From: Nomia melanderi
Taxonomy: Eukaryota > Arthropoda > Insecta > Hymenoptera > Halictidae
Reading direction: 5' to 3'
NCBI RefSeq assembly: GCF_051020985.1
Contig: NC_135010.1
Location: forward strand, 14,878,001 to 14,942,000
DNA: 64,000 nucleotides
The notes under the pieces are model-generated. The model saw only the letters and a list, made by a program, of their open reading frames with translations. It made no database searches and was not told the origin of the DNA. Each line of letters starts with the position of its first letter. Position 1 is the stretch's first letter. Shown here in pieces: positions 11,001 to 23,972 of the stretch. The position numbers and the translations under genes were made by a program.

Positions 11001-14000
11001 GATGCGTGCCCGGTGAAGGCGAACGGAGAGAGACGGAGACCGGAGAGACCACGAGCGAGACCCGGTGAGTCGAGTTAACGGTCAAGCCGCGTTTATGACC
11101 GCGGAAGTACCGTTGTCTCGCGCGCCGCGCCGCGCTGCTCGCCGGAACGATACCCCTGCAGTTCCTCGTAGCCTTCGATTCCATTCGATTCCTTTTCCTG
11201 CCGGCGAAACGATTTTCGAGGAATTTTTACCGGAACGCTTTCCATCGACCGACGAGAGAGATCGCCGTTGCTTACGATTTATGGACCACTTCGATGTCTT
11301 CTTTTGGAGAGCGGTACAGTTACTTACGTCTCTAGCATTCGAGGATACCTGTATCGCGGTTATCTTTGTTCGAAACAGCGGTAATGTTATTATTCATATT
11401 TACAGATCGCTATAGTCTGTACGCGCGTCTATAAATATAGATAACCGTATTAAATAACAATAGCCTGCAGCTACAGGCCGTAAAAGCGACGATCGAACCG
11501 TAATTGAAGAATATTCGCTGCCGAGCAACAAGCTACCCGTAGTTCCCCGTCGAAAGGGTTAAACCAAAGGTTCGCGCGGTACTTTCTTCCCGTAAATAGA
11601 GGAAAACAGAGGCGGCGGGTATTAATGATGCCGGGGGAGCAGGAATCGCTTCGACCCCGTTCCGGTAACAGGCCGTAACGAGATCTATCTAGGCGGAGTC
11701 TTCGAGCGAAGTTTCCTCTCCTCTCGTCACCGGGAATAAGTTAGAAACTAGCGGCAATTTCGCAGCGAGAAACGGGCCAGATCTCGAGGACGGAGCCACC
11801 CCCGCGACAGGTTCCCGAAGGGGCGGGTCGCGGCAGCGAGGAAACTTGTCCGAACGTATGCGAGCGTCACGTGGAGCCCGCGTTCCTAGCTTCTCGATCG
11901 ATGGCTTCTCCGGCGACGCGTTTACATCCGTCGCTCGACTATCAACCCTTAGCGCTCATCAGTTTTTCCCTAGAAATATCGAGCAGCGTCTAACCTCCCT
12001 TACCAGTCATTTATACATACCCCGAAAGTCGTTCGCTCGGCAAAATCGACCGATCGTCCCTCGGACATTCAGAAATATTCGACGGAAGTAGCGAGAACGA
12101 GAGCGAACGCTTCGTTTGTCCTTGAATTTCGGGGGTTGAACGAGCATTCATCCGTTCGCGAACGGAGCCGAGGGGGCAGCGCTCCGAGGTACACGCGTGT
12201 GCACGCGCGTTCACCTTCTTTCCGTGGCGCGCGAGCCTAAGGTACACAGAGTCGAAGGGGCGAAGAAGGGGAGAAAAGCACATAGCGCGGTGTGTACGTT
12301 CGAAAAACAATAGCTGGTGTACAGCCAGACGATCCTAAGGCCTCGTCGCCGGTGTCTAGGCCCGGTCTTTGTGCTGGTACACGCGACGCCAGCCAGCCGA
12401 GCGACCAACGCAGGCCGCGCGCGCTTTCATACCGGCTCCTCTCATCGGTCTCTCGTATATCCCCGGTTGTGGGCGGTATCACCGCGTCCCTGTCTGCTAC
12501 GCGCGCGGCCCTCCATATACGAAGAAGTGCAATCAGGGCTTACAAAGGTTGTAGCATTTCATAAAGGTCACATCCACGGCCCCTCTCTCCCTGGGGGGTA
12601 TTAAAATCAACCCCGTGCACGCTTCCGACGCGAGGACCTCTCCGTCTCCCTCCTCCCCGTCCGCTCGGCGCCCCGTGTTTTTTTTACTCGCACACCCCGC
12701 CGCCGTCAGACATTTCCTCCGCACCCCGGCGTCGATATCTTCGCGTATTAACGGTTCTTCCGCCTGTTTATCGTACTCGTTTGTTCCGCTCCGACTCTCT
12801 CTCTCTCTCTCTCTCTCTGTCTCTTTCCGCACGCGATCATCGACTCCGCCGGTGTACTCCGCCGATTACGAATTCATCGATTCCCGTTCGGCCGGGCTAA
12901 CAAGCGCCCCGCGAGCTTTTCGTCGCGATCTCGCCGGTCGAGCGATCGATCCGCGCCCGTCTCGACGATAAATCGCGACGTCGCCCGGGCAGGCCGTAAT
13001 TGCGCGTGCATACGGTCGCGCGAGTGTATGAAATATCAAGTCTCCTCGCCGGGGAGCCGTGTTTCGTGATCGCTGTCGGCGATCGATCCCTCGGAACGGA
13101 AACGGAGCGAGCGAAATATCGCTTCCGAAGGCAGCGGCGCTCGGGATCTTATCCGCGCGATCTAATCGGGGATAGGGGAACATTGATAGGCCGGTGCATC
13201 GAATCTTCTCGAAGTACCGCTGGCCCGTAGTGCTACGTCTGCTTTCCGATTCGAGTGGAACGAAAGATTATAGCTCGATTCCCGATTGATCGGTCGCGGC
13301 TCTCGGTGGATTAGGATTCGTTAGGTGTGTCGAGCCTCTGTACCCCCCGGAATCCGGTTCGATTTATTGTTCACGGATTATATTACTTACACGTGTAACG
13401 TCTAATCGATTAACGCGATTACGAAAGGTTAAACCGATGCGTCCACTGAACACCGTGGAAGACTGCGCTTCTAAACATCCGGTGGCTAAGTTCGTTAGCG
13501 GCGATGCCGGAGGAACGCGCCGCGCGAGGAAGGTTGGGAAGCACTGGCTCGGAGACCCTTATCCGCTCATCGATGCCCATTATCTAATGAATCCGATGAT
13601 AGCAGAGGCGAGTTCGCGACCTTCCCGCTGGAAAAATCAAGCGATGTGTGTCGCGCAACTCGCTCGGAAGGTCGGCCGACAGCGCGGCCGCGTCTCCGCG
13701 GGGCGACTGAGCAAATATTCCGTCTAGCCGTGCACGATAACGGTCTAATAAAATCGGCGTCGCCGTCACCGCGACCAGAGACCGCCCGTCCTTACTTCGT
13801 CTAACGCTCCCGCCCACGCGTCGATTTCTGGCGTCCCTCCCCCGCAATAAAACTGATTGGCTCGATCTTCGTCCGCCGACACGCGCTCGCGCGCCCGTTT
13901 CCCTCGGCGAACGCTCCGTCCTGGCTCGAGACCCGAACCCGTTGAGCAAATTTGCTCGAAACAAATTTGCGGCGAGTCCGGCAATCGCGCGAGATTGCCG

Positions 14001-17000
14001 ACACGGTATCGGGGAACGGGGATCGGGAACAGAGAACGGGGCGGAGGAATGAATGAACTCGTCCGAGAGCGTAGGCGCGGGTTTACGTCGCGGCTAAAGG
14101 CTTAGCTAATAGACCGTGAAATATTTTCCGACGCTCGTACGGTTTCCTCGCCGCGCGTCAATACCCTAATCCCTTTCGATTTTCGAAATCTGCTTTGCGC
14201 TATCGCGCCGCGAGCCTAGAGGATTCCGGGCTTCTCTCTCGCTCTTCTTCGTCGCTGGAGGAGTCGCGCATCGAACCGGAAGTCGCCCGAGGTGGAGCTG
14301 TTAACTGAGTTCTTTCAGTCCTTTCGAACCGATCACTTTCTCCTTCTTTTAGCACCTTTTCATTTATCCAGCGTTCCCCGGGCTAATCGTGTCCTCGTTT
14401 CGTTCATTCGATTAACGGTAGGTTTATGGACTCCGTTGTACAGTTTATTCTATTGTTATCGGAGAAAGGCATCGTCGTATATTTGAATCGTGGAGTTGCA
14501 GGTTTATAAATAGTCGAGATGCGTGGCAAATAATGTTGGCAGTGTTTTCAGTATGCGACTCGATGGTAATTCGAGTGCGAGAGTTAAAAGTCTTGTGCTT
14601 TTCAATTGTACTTCGGTCGCGCGGACGAATCGAAGAGCGCGGCGGTTAAACTATCGAGTTCGAGACGACTCCTCGGATTTTCTGTCGCTCGAGCATTCCG
14701 CCTTTCTAATTACGCCTCGACCGCATTAGCAATTCGGCTGCCACTGAAAAGAAATTAGTCCCGTCTTGATGACTATTCAGCGCGGCTTTCAGGTACGACA
14801 CGCTTTCTTTCATCCGTTTTCCACGGTGACCGAGTGTTTCCACTTTTATGATCTCGAATCGGTGTCTTCGCGAACCGGCGGAGCAAAGTTCGCCGGCAGA
14901 AACACTTTCGGATTTCTTGATCCGATCGATTATTCCGTATGCAAAAACGGTTCCTCGGCGCGGCGGTTTCGTCGGCGCTTCCGCCGACACGCTTTCACGA
15001 GCGATTCCGCGCGGGCGGTTTCTCGATCGAGTCGTGCCAACGGAGCGACGTCTCTGATTGTCGGTCCTATTAAATTCGGCGATGGTTTTCCATCGGAAAT
15101 CTCGATTCCGTGCATCTGCCCGCGTCGCACGCTCTTCGAGTCTTCAGAGAGTGCATCGCGGTGGACGTTCGGATACCGTGAAACAGAAACGCCGACGCTA
15201 TAAATATTCGGATAATCTCATCGAAGCTGAAAAATCGAAACCAGTCATTCTGACCGATACGGGTAGTTTTAGCGTTAATTCGTCCTCTAAATATTATTAT
15301 TTCAGATTCATCCAGTCGTTTCGTGTCGCGCCAGTTCTTTTCTTACTCCTGCACCGACAACCATTTGCCTCGCAACGTCGAGTCAAACTCAACTTTTTCC
15401 AGAAGATTAATCAGATTATCTCGAAGCTTCTCGAGGCATCCTTCTCGATCGACTCCTCGGAGCAACGAGGTGGCACGCAAAGTGGTCCGACGAGTCCGGG
15501 GAAAATCGACCGGTCGCGTGTCGATCGGCGGTTTCCGCGTGACGCGTAACGGTGTGTCGCGTGCGAAAACAAAACAAAAAAAAAAAGAAACTGCGGAAAG
15601 GAGAGGCAGAGCCGGATAAAAGGACGAAAAAAGAAAGATGGCGGAAAGGTGGGGCTGGTTAACGGCCCATTAGACCGTCCCGCGGTAGGGTAACGCGGCG
15701 GCCGCACCCTTAAAGGCCATCCAATAATAAAATCCGCGTCATTTGGCTAAAAGCTACCGCGAAAGGGGGGTATCTGGTATCAAGGTGTGGCGCGCCGACC
15801 CTTATCACGCGAGTTCTCCTCCATCGAGTTTGCTCTTCCCGCTCGCCCGCGTCCCTATCGTTTCCTTCCTTCCTGTCTGCCGTTTTTTCCTCCGCAGCCA
15901 CCCCTATATTTTCGTTATCCTCTCGCCCCACCCTGCTCGAGGGATCGTTCGTCACCGGGAAACGGTCTGCGCTGGTTTCCAATGCTGGAACTACTGAGAA
16001 GCTACTTCACTATTAACGTAGGAACTATCGGATGGAACCGATTTCGAGGATCCTTCGCGATTATCGAAGATTCACGGATCATTTTCTAAGAAGTTGTCAG
16101 ATGAATTTTATAGGACAATACAAAACGGTCTACCGCGCGGCGGTTAGTTAATCGCGAAGATGACTGTCCGTAATTCAGGCACGATTACGAATTAGCCTCG
16201 TCACTTTACATTTTCTAGCACTGTCACTGAGCGAGGCAATCAAGCGAAGTGGCGTTTCCACGATTAATCGCTTCCCTTTTTTTCTCATCGGCGGCAACCA
16301 CCGTTACTGCAAAACGAAAACACGATACACGCGCGAAACGCGGCGTTCAACGAATTAATTGAATTTCGCAACTAGGCTAGCTAGCTAGCGAGCTTCTAAC
16401 GGGAAAATCAGCATCGCGGGCCGAGCGCAGACCGCGGGGATAGACTGGCGGCGTTACAATGGCCATTGTCTCGCGACGCACCGGGAGTACACCCCGATAA
16501 TTGTGGATCCGTCCCACATCCACGTTTCGTAGCCACCGCGGAGAGTGTCCCACGGAGCGAGCGAGCGAGCGAGCGAGTGGCGGCGGCCCTCGTGTGTTTC
16601 ATGAATGAACGAACGCGTCCCAGGCCTCTCTGGGACTCTCTCGAAGTTTTAGCTAACGGTAAACGCGAACGAGTCGCCGGCCGCGCTCGCGCTCCCCGGG
16701 AATGAAAAAGCTGAGCGAGGCTGCGAGCGAAAGGGAGACACGCGCGGAGTCTTTCTTCGTTAAGGTCGTCGGCCGTCTAATAGATGAACGCCGCTCGCAT
16801 CGGATCGTCATCGACGCGTTCCCAGCCGCCGCCCGTTTAATCCTGGATCGCCGAACTACATTCAACAGGCAGTTCTTCGGATATAAATAGAGGGGACAGT
16901 TATTTCGATCGGAGATTACCGATCTGGAGTCAACACCGGAGCAACTCTTCCTCCGCACGGTTGTATTCCAAACTGCGTTCCCAACTGTCGCGTTCTTCGA

Positions 17001-20000
17001 GAAATAACTGTAAGCTGTAGCATCGCTGCTCGAATAGAACAATAGAAGGTAAAAGTATCGAGAGCTAGGTATCACGTGATCAATGTCCTCCAGTTTCTAA
17101 TCGACGGAGAGCCGCGTCATCATCTTGAGACTCCGATTGAAATGCGTGTAACAAACGTGAAATAGCCGACGATCTTCGTTCACCGTCGTTTCGACGATAA
17201 CTGCACTCCTCTCCGGGAACAGACGAGAGAACCGACGGTCCGCAGCTCGCTGGTCGGGCACCGGTCGATCCGTTCCTTTCTCGTGTTTCCTGAACAACGA
17301 GCTTCCCGGAGGAGTGGAAGAGGAGTGTGGGAATCGCCAAAAGCGACGACGATTCCCCGCGGAGTCGTTCGACGGCCGTGAAACGGTACAAAACGCAGCC
17401 GGGCGTGTTGTTGCGCGGGGACCGCTCTTCTTGGGTCAGTTCGATCGCCGGTTCCCCGGTGTGCGCGCGTACGTGTGCACCGTGGAACCGGTTTCCACCG
17501 ATGGTACATTAACAGCGGCCTGTCTGTTCTCCAGATTGGTGCGCGCGCGCGCGCGCGCACGCACGAACCCGGGGACCAGCCGGTCGCGTGATTTACACCG
17601 TGTACACGGTGAAAAGAACTGCGAGACCGCTTAGAAAGTTTCCGTCGCTCGCGCGAACAACGGGCTCGGTTGTTATCTGGAGCGAGCTGGCCGCCATCGC
17701 GAAATGACACCTTGCACGACACTTTTCTGGATGTCTCTCCGACACGCGCGATCTAAACGGATCGCGGCGGCCGGAACATCGCTCGTGACACATTTTCGGC
17801 TCCTCCGTTTCTGATTCTGGGATTAGCCGTTGTTCTCGCCGGCTTCGCGTAGGACGCTCCATTGTCCGCGGCTGTAGCTCTGAGTTCGCAGGTTCTGAAA
17901 GACTTCGAAGAATCGCTAGAGTTTCCAGGATTCTCGGGAAATCGGTAGAGTTCCGTAGATTCTTCCAACAGTCCGACGAACATCAGCGTAGTCCGATGAT
18001 CCTTGAAATAACAATTCCGCAGCCGTGAAAAGATCACTGGGACCGTCTCCAGTGACATTTCAACCCTCCGAGGACGAAATTAGTCCAGCACTCGAGGGAG
18101 CAAACTTGTTTTGAGCACTGCGGCGTCCTCGTTCCCCGAACGCGAAAAGGTTGCGCGCATTCGAATTGCATATTCGGGCTCGTAAAACGCGACATGGAAA
18201 ACGCAGCGCGATATCATCGCCGCGGCCTAATGGCTTCTCTCCGTTCTAACGTCGATACGTCTTTGTCCCCGCGTCGGCGCTGCGGGCTCGCCGCACGGTT
18301 TTCCTCGATTAATTAGTCATGCCGCCGGTTAATCGTAATACGTCTGCACGCGATTCCACGTCGCGGAACGAACGCAGCCGCGTTACGGTCAATGGAAACC
18401 GGACTGTGGAATACTGGCCAAGTTCGTGACTCGGTCGAATCCGCGCGTTCAGGCACGCGGACGGAGAAAAAGCCTCTCTGTGCCAGTCGATTCCAGTCGG
18501 GACAGTTTCCCGCGGGCTGTCCTTCGGCAGAAACCGCCGGAGATAGCCGAGTGGCAACTACTTATTACCGGCGATAACGTTATCGTAAATCGGTACGCTT
18601 CGCGAACAACGACGTCTATCGTAAGTCGGAATCGAGTGCGACAAATTCGTCTACAAAGTAGCTGCGCTGAACCCCGCCCTTTGCGTGCGGGCTTTCTTTG
18701 CTGCAATCGCCTCCGTTTTCACGCTGTCGCCAATTAGGCGCTCTCCTTTCGACGCGTGCAATAAAGTCGTAATAACGATAACAATAAATAACGAATAAAG
18801 GCCCGAAGGAGCGGCGGAGGCGGTAGTTACAGAAGCGGCGAGCTTCTGGAAGCCGTTGCCGCACTCGACTCGCGTCTAAGGTTTCCTCTTTCGAAAAAAC
18901 CGAGGTATAGTGCTTCATTGAAAGCGGTGGCAATTCCAGCGAGCGATGATCGTTCCGGAATCGCGTTGCAACCGCGCTGTGCTCGACCATTGACCCCTTT
19001 CCAACGAGACGGGGCTCGCCATCTTCCCGTCGCAACGCTCCCCGTGGAACATGCACGCGTGCTCGCTCGTTGCAATTTGTCCCCCGACAGTTGCATCGCA
19101 TTGTGCTCGGCCGGATCCCGCGAAGATCTACAATTTCTCGGCTGGATTTCTTCCGCGGGACACGGGGATTAGAGTTCCTTTCTGTTCGGTCCCTCGGTGC
19201 CTTGCAGATTTCATGGGTACCATCAACGATGAGAATGTCTCGGTGTTTTTATGGAAAATGACGATAACTAGGAGGATAATCGTTTCGTTGTACTCCAACG
19301 CAGAAGCCGCGGCGAGTGATTCTTCGGATCGTCCACGTTCACCGGTAATCGTTGCGTCTCGATTGTTCCCGATCGGTATAGAAACGGTCCTCGAGCCGCG
19401 CGCGCGGCTGACAGTCGATGCTCTCCTCCGAGAAACGCGCCGCAACACCCGGAGATTATCTTTCACGGACTTTCATGAGTTGCGCGAGCGGCGTCCTAAA
19501 ATCTCTTGCGAAATGCCGCATTCGTTCGCTCGAAAGAGCGCGGTGTCGCGGATAATGCAGTTTTTCACCTGTTGGATACGCGAACGTTCGAGCCGATGGC
19601 AGCGGAGATACACGCTTGTTACACCGGCAGCAAACTTGAGCAACCGGTGTAGGGCGAGATTGGGATCGGCATCTTTTTCTCTTGCGTCTAGGATAATTGC
19701 ATTAATTTGCAATCGCGAGAACCGAGACTCGATGTTCAGCGTTGGGAGAGGAATACCATTTATTACTGGCACTTCGTTACTATTTAGTTAACTGTATTAA
19801 GAATATCACTATCACCGTCTATTAATAATTAACGCTGGAGCTACCGTGCGCTGCGTAACATATTTTCAGTGCCATTTCGCGTATCGAATACTCGGAAACT
19901 ATCAATAATTCCGAAATAAGAAAACTGAAACCGGTTTCGACCGGTACGGTGGTTCTAGAGTCAACCGCTTCATCGAGATCCATCGCATAACAGAATTCTA

Positions 20001-20425
20001 AATAAAACCGACGAGCGATTGATCATTTCGATCCGGCAGCCCGATCGCAACGATGCGCGAGACCTCGACGCGTCGCGTTCGATACAGATCCAGGATCAGA
20101 TAGCGGTTTTAACGGGCCGCCCGTGTATTTTCGGTGCTCGCCGGCGAGGAATGCGGTGCACGGTGCTCGCGGAACACCCTGTATATTCCGTACACGCAGT
20201 CAGGTGAGCTAACGGTGCTCCGAAGCGGTTAAGTAACGGGCTCCTCTCCGCTATTTGTCGTTGTACTTTTATTTCACGCAAACGGCCCGCGTTCCACGAA
20301 TAATATCCCCGCTTCTTCGTCCCGTTTTCATTTATCGATACGTTCCTCCTCCTCCTCCTGCTCCGCGCTTTTTCCATCCCTTTTCTCACGCTACACTACC
20401 ACCGGGCCGGCTCCAGCTTATCGTT

Positions 20426-20541
20426 CGAAGAATCGTCGATTCATAAACGTCAGCCGCCCGTTTATCGAGATTTTCCGACAAATCGAAGAATCGTCGATTC
20501 ATACACGTCGGCCTTTGTTTTATCGAGATTTCGCAACAACA
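20426..20541. repeat. 58-bp tandem duplication
   Basis: The block starting CGAAGAATCGTCGATTCAT at 20426 recurs at 20484 and both copies continue to TATCGAGATTT. The copies differ at several middle positions. No coding role is apparent. Confidence 0.8.
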
Positions 20542-23500
20542 AGGCGGAAAAACAAGGGGAACCGAGGGAAAGAGAGGCGAAGGCAGAGGAACACAGAGGG
20601 AGCACAAATGATTCTAACTCGTCGCCGGCATCGGCGAGGGAATCCTTCGATCGCGCTCCCTCGAGCTCCTCGAGCACGAAATCGTTGGCTCGCCGATAGC
20701 GTTCTCGCTTTTCTCCTCCCTTCCGTCCTTTCGTGCCTGTTCGCAACGCGACGCGATGCCGAGCGAATCGTTCGTCCAAGGTCGGTATTCAAATTCGCGG
20801 CAATGGACGCGAGTTAATGCCTCGACGGCGGCGAGCACGCTAACGCGTCGCCGGCCGTGGTCGCCGATAATTCGAACTTCGAAAACTGCTTCGAGACGAT
20901 TGCCTCGGCCCTTTACGGGCGAGGATTCATTCAAATATTCGGAACGCTTCGCGGAGGTTCGATACTGTCGTACTCGAAATACGAAAGCTCGTCGCCAAAA
21001 CGACGACAGTCGTCCTCAAAGGCTTCGGGAGATCGATGCCGAGAAGTATTTCGTAACGCGCAACCACGTAAGAACTGTACCAAATCGTCGATAATTCACC
21101 GCGACGGCGTTCGCCCTTCTTACGGAGGAATCATCGGTCTGCCGCGGAACGCTCGAAATTCTCGTAACGGCGAACGCGTTAACGCCCGCGCACCCCGGCG
21201 AAATTTTCGTCTTTGACGTTCCGCGCGGTTTACGACGCGATCCCCCGTTGCCTTTCCACGTACGCGTCGGTTAGAATCAATAATATACTCCGTCCCCCCG
21301 CCCCCTGCTCGCCCCGGGACGCTCTTTCCTAGGAGATATGGTAATGTGCAGGGCCGAAATCTAGATTCAGTTCAATTCAGCCCGGCGGAAAGTTTCGCCG
21401 GCTAGTTCCACCGTTCATTACCACTCGCAGATGCACGAACATTTCAGCGCTCGTATCGAAAAGTTTCCGGCGAGAAGCTAGCTAGCTCGGCTAGGTAGCC
21501 AGCTAGCGCGTGTCCGCCTGCTGCCGCCGTTTGCAGCTACGTACCGGTGGAAACGCGGCGAATTAGAGGTACACAGGGACAGCTTTTATATTCCCGCGGA
21601 GTTTCCAGGCCTCGTTCTTGACGATCGTTTCCCGTGCGCCGAGTTCAACCGGGCCGGATCGCCGGGAACCCGGCCGAGCGTAGGAATACGTAATGCCCGA
21701 GACACGCGTCACGTTACAAGGCCAGCGACGCCGATCCCTGTTGCGTATCTCTCGCCTCGGACGCTGCTGTCGGCTCCGTTTCGCGCTGGGTGCTCCTTGA
21801 CGTCACCATTGATCGCTCGAAAGTGAACCGTTCGCGTTGCTTTCGACTCGGACACTTTATATTTCTCTCGCGTCTGTTCCTTCCATGCCGAACAGGATGA
21901 TTATTGGCTGTTGCCGCAGTAACGAACCAGCTCATTTTCTTCGGGAACGAATACCATTGTCAAAAATGCCATAAGAGTCTCCCATTTCTAGATATACTAG
22001 TGTAACGTACATAGAGTTTCGTTTGAAAACAGATTTTCATATCTAGCCGTGTCCTCGCGAGTCCGACACTTGACGCTGAGACTATCTAGGCGTGAAAAAT
22101 CAGATATTCAATGCCGACGCTTATCGAGAATCTTTTGAAACGAATGTTTACCGATCGAATACACGTCGCGTCAATCGCGTTGTTGTTCGCAAGCGGCGAT
22201 CGCGTTACGAGCTCTGCACACGCATCGGGTATTCCGTAATGACTCCCCTCATGAATCAAAATAACACCTCGGCATTAGGGACGTTACGCGTTAACGCTGC
22301 TCCTTTCTTTCACCCCTGAATTCCCGCGAAAAGGGAAACAAAGTTGAATCGCTCCCCTATCTATCGGTGAAATCGTCCGGCGCATTCGGAAGCGGCGCTG
22401 AATCGACCGGTGAAAATTCCTGCCGCAAACACCGGCGGATAAAGCAAACAGCCGGAGTCCGGTTGAAACGCGAGGAGTTATTCGATGTACGTTCGATCGG
22501 CCGATAACAAACGCATTATCGCCGGCTCGAAAAAAAAACAGTGCCCGCGGAAACGCGAGCGAGCCGGCGTTAATGGTAACGATCTACGCGCGGCCGCGAG
22601 TCCTCGCGATCAACCCGATGCCCTCGAAACCGGCGCGCGCTCCGAGAGGAACGGTGTCGAACGTGTCGCGGTCGATCAGCAAACCGTAACGCGGAGAATT
22701 GAATGTTCGCGCCGCCGGAGGAGAGGAGAGGAGAGGCCGCGGCGTGTCAGGGAAACTAAAAACGCGTTATCGTAACACGGACGCGACGTATCCGCGGCGT
22801 TATCGGGTCCCCCGCGATCGTCCCGACAATGCGAAACGATAAAACGGTGGCGGCGGATGCATGCTCCGATTCGAGAACCGTTTGATGTCTCTGCGTTACA
22901 TCGATCTTCCGGAGGGGCGGCGCACCAGCGGCAGCCATTAAACCGGGGAAAAAGTAATCGCGACGGACGCGCGTCGCGCGTCGCGCCCGCGTTGTTCGAA
23001 CGATTTCTCTTCCTCCTCCTCGCGGACAAGCCGGCGAGCGGTGGATACGGACAGTCGGCTTCCTGACGGCGTGTCCTGTCCACCGGCCGAAGGCGTGACA
23101 ATGCCGGTTGTGACAACCGGTCGCGCTATGAACGTGGAAACCGAGGGGAAACGGCGGAATGAAAAACGACCAGTTTTCCGAAAGACAATGCTGCCGGTCC
23201 GCCGCGACACTTTATATTTTTCTGCTCGTTTACCCGGGGACAATGCTTCGCGGGACCGTAAAATCGAAAGTCGCCGGGCTTCTGTACATTGTACCGTTCC
23301 TTGCGCTTGGCCATCGAAATTTCTTCGTCGGGGTTCTTCTCGTTTCACGCGGAGTTTTCTTCGTGGCTTACCGATGCGTCTCGACTTGCATCAATTTTTC
23401 TTTCCGCTTTATACAAAGTATCTCTGCGGCTATGACTAACTTGAACTTCCCAGGGTGGGTGACAATACACCCCACGATGCATAAAGTTAAACAAAGAATA

Positions 23501-23935
23501 GGTCAGTAACCCACCTATCCCAAAGTGGAAAAGCCCGAAGCCTGAAATTTCGTTCATAAATCGGTCGCAAGTGATCGAATGCCGCACGCGTTCGAGAAGC
23601 ATCTTCGCGAAGTGCATTTTGTAGAACAGCGATCGATCGTCTCGAGAGCAGCATCGCGGCCGCAAGAAAGGCGAACCCTGCTGGCTGCTCCGCCGCGGTA
23701 AATGTTAAAGTTACCATTCGAAGCGCGCCGTTTTGAAAGTCAAACGAGCACGCTCGAAGGTTCGTTGAACCTCTCTCTTGTTCCGCGCGGTAACACCCGT
23801 TTTCACGACCGCGTTCTCTCGCTCGCTCGCTCACTTGTCTGTTCTACGGCCGGAGGATTTAGTAACGAATATCTCTTACCTAATGGTTCTTATGTCACTG
23901 ATTACGGCGTGGACCGTTCCGCGGCCGGTTCGTAA

Positions 23936-23972
23936 CCTCTCCTCTCCTCTCCTCTCCTCTCCTCTCCTCTCT
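23936..23972. repeat. (CCTCT)n pentanucleotide repeat
   Basis: Seven CCTCT units in a row. A run of the complementary type, (AGGAG)n, lies 4.1 kb downstream at 28082-28113 on the same strand. Confidence 0.9.

Noticed and set aside
21798..21805. Palindromic CRE TGACGTCA
   Set aside because: A single 8-base match in 64 kb is near chance and it lies deep in non-coding DNA.
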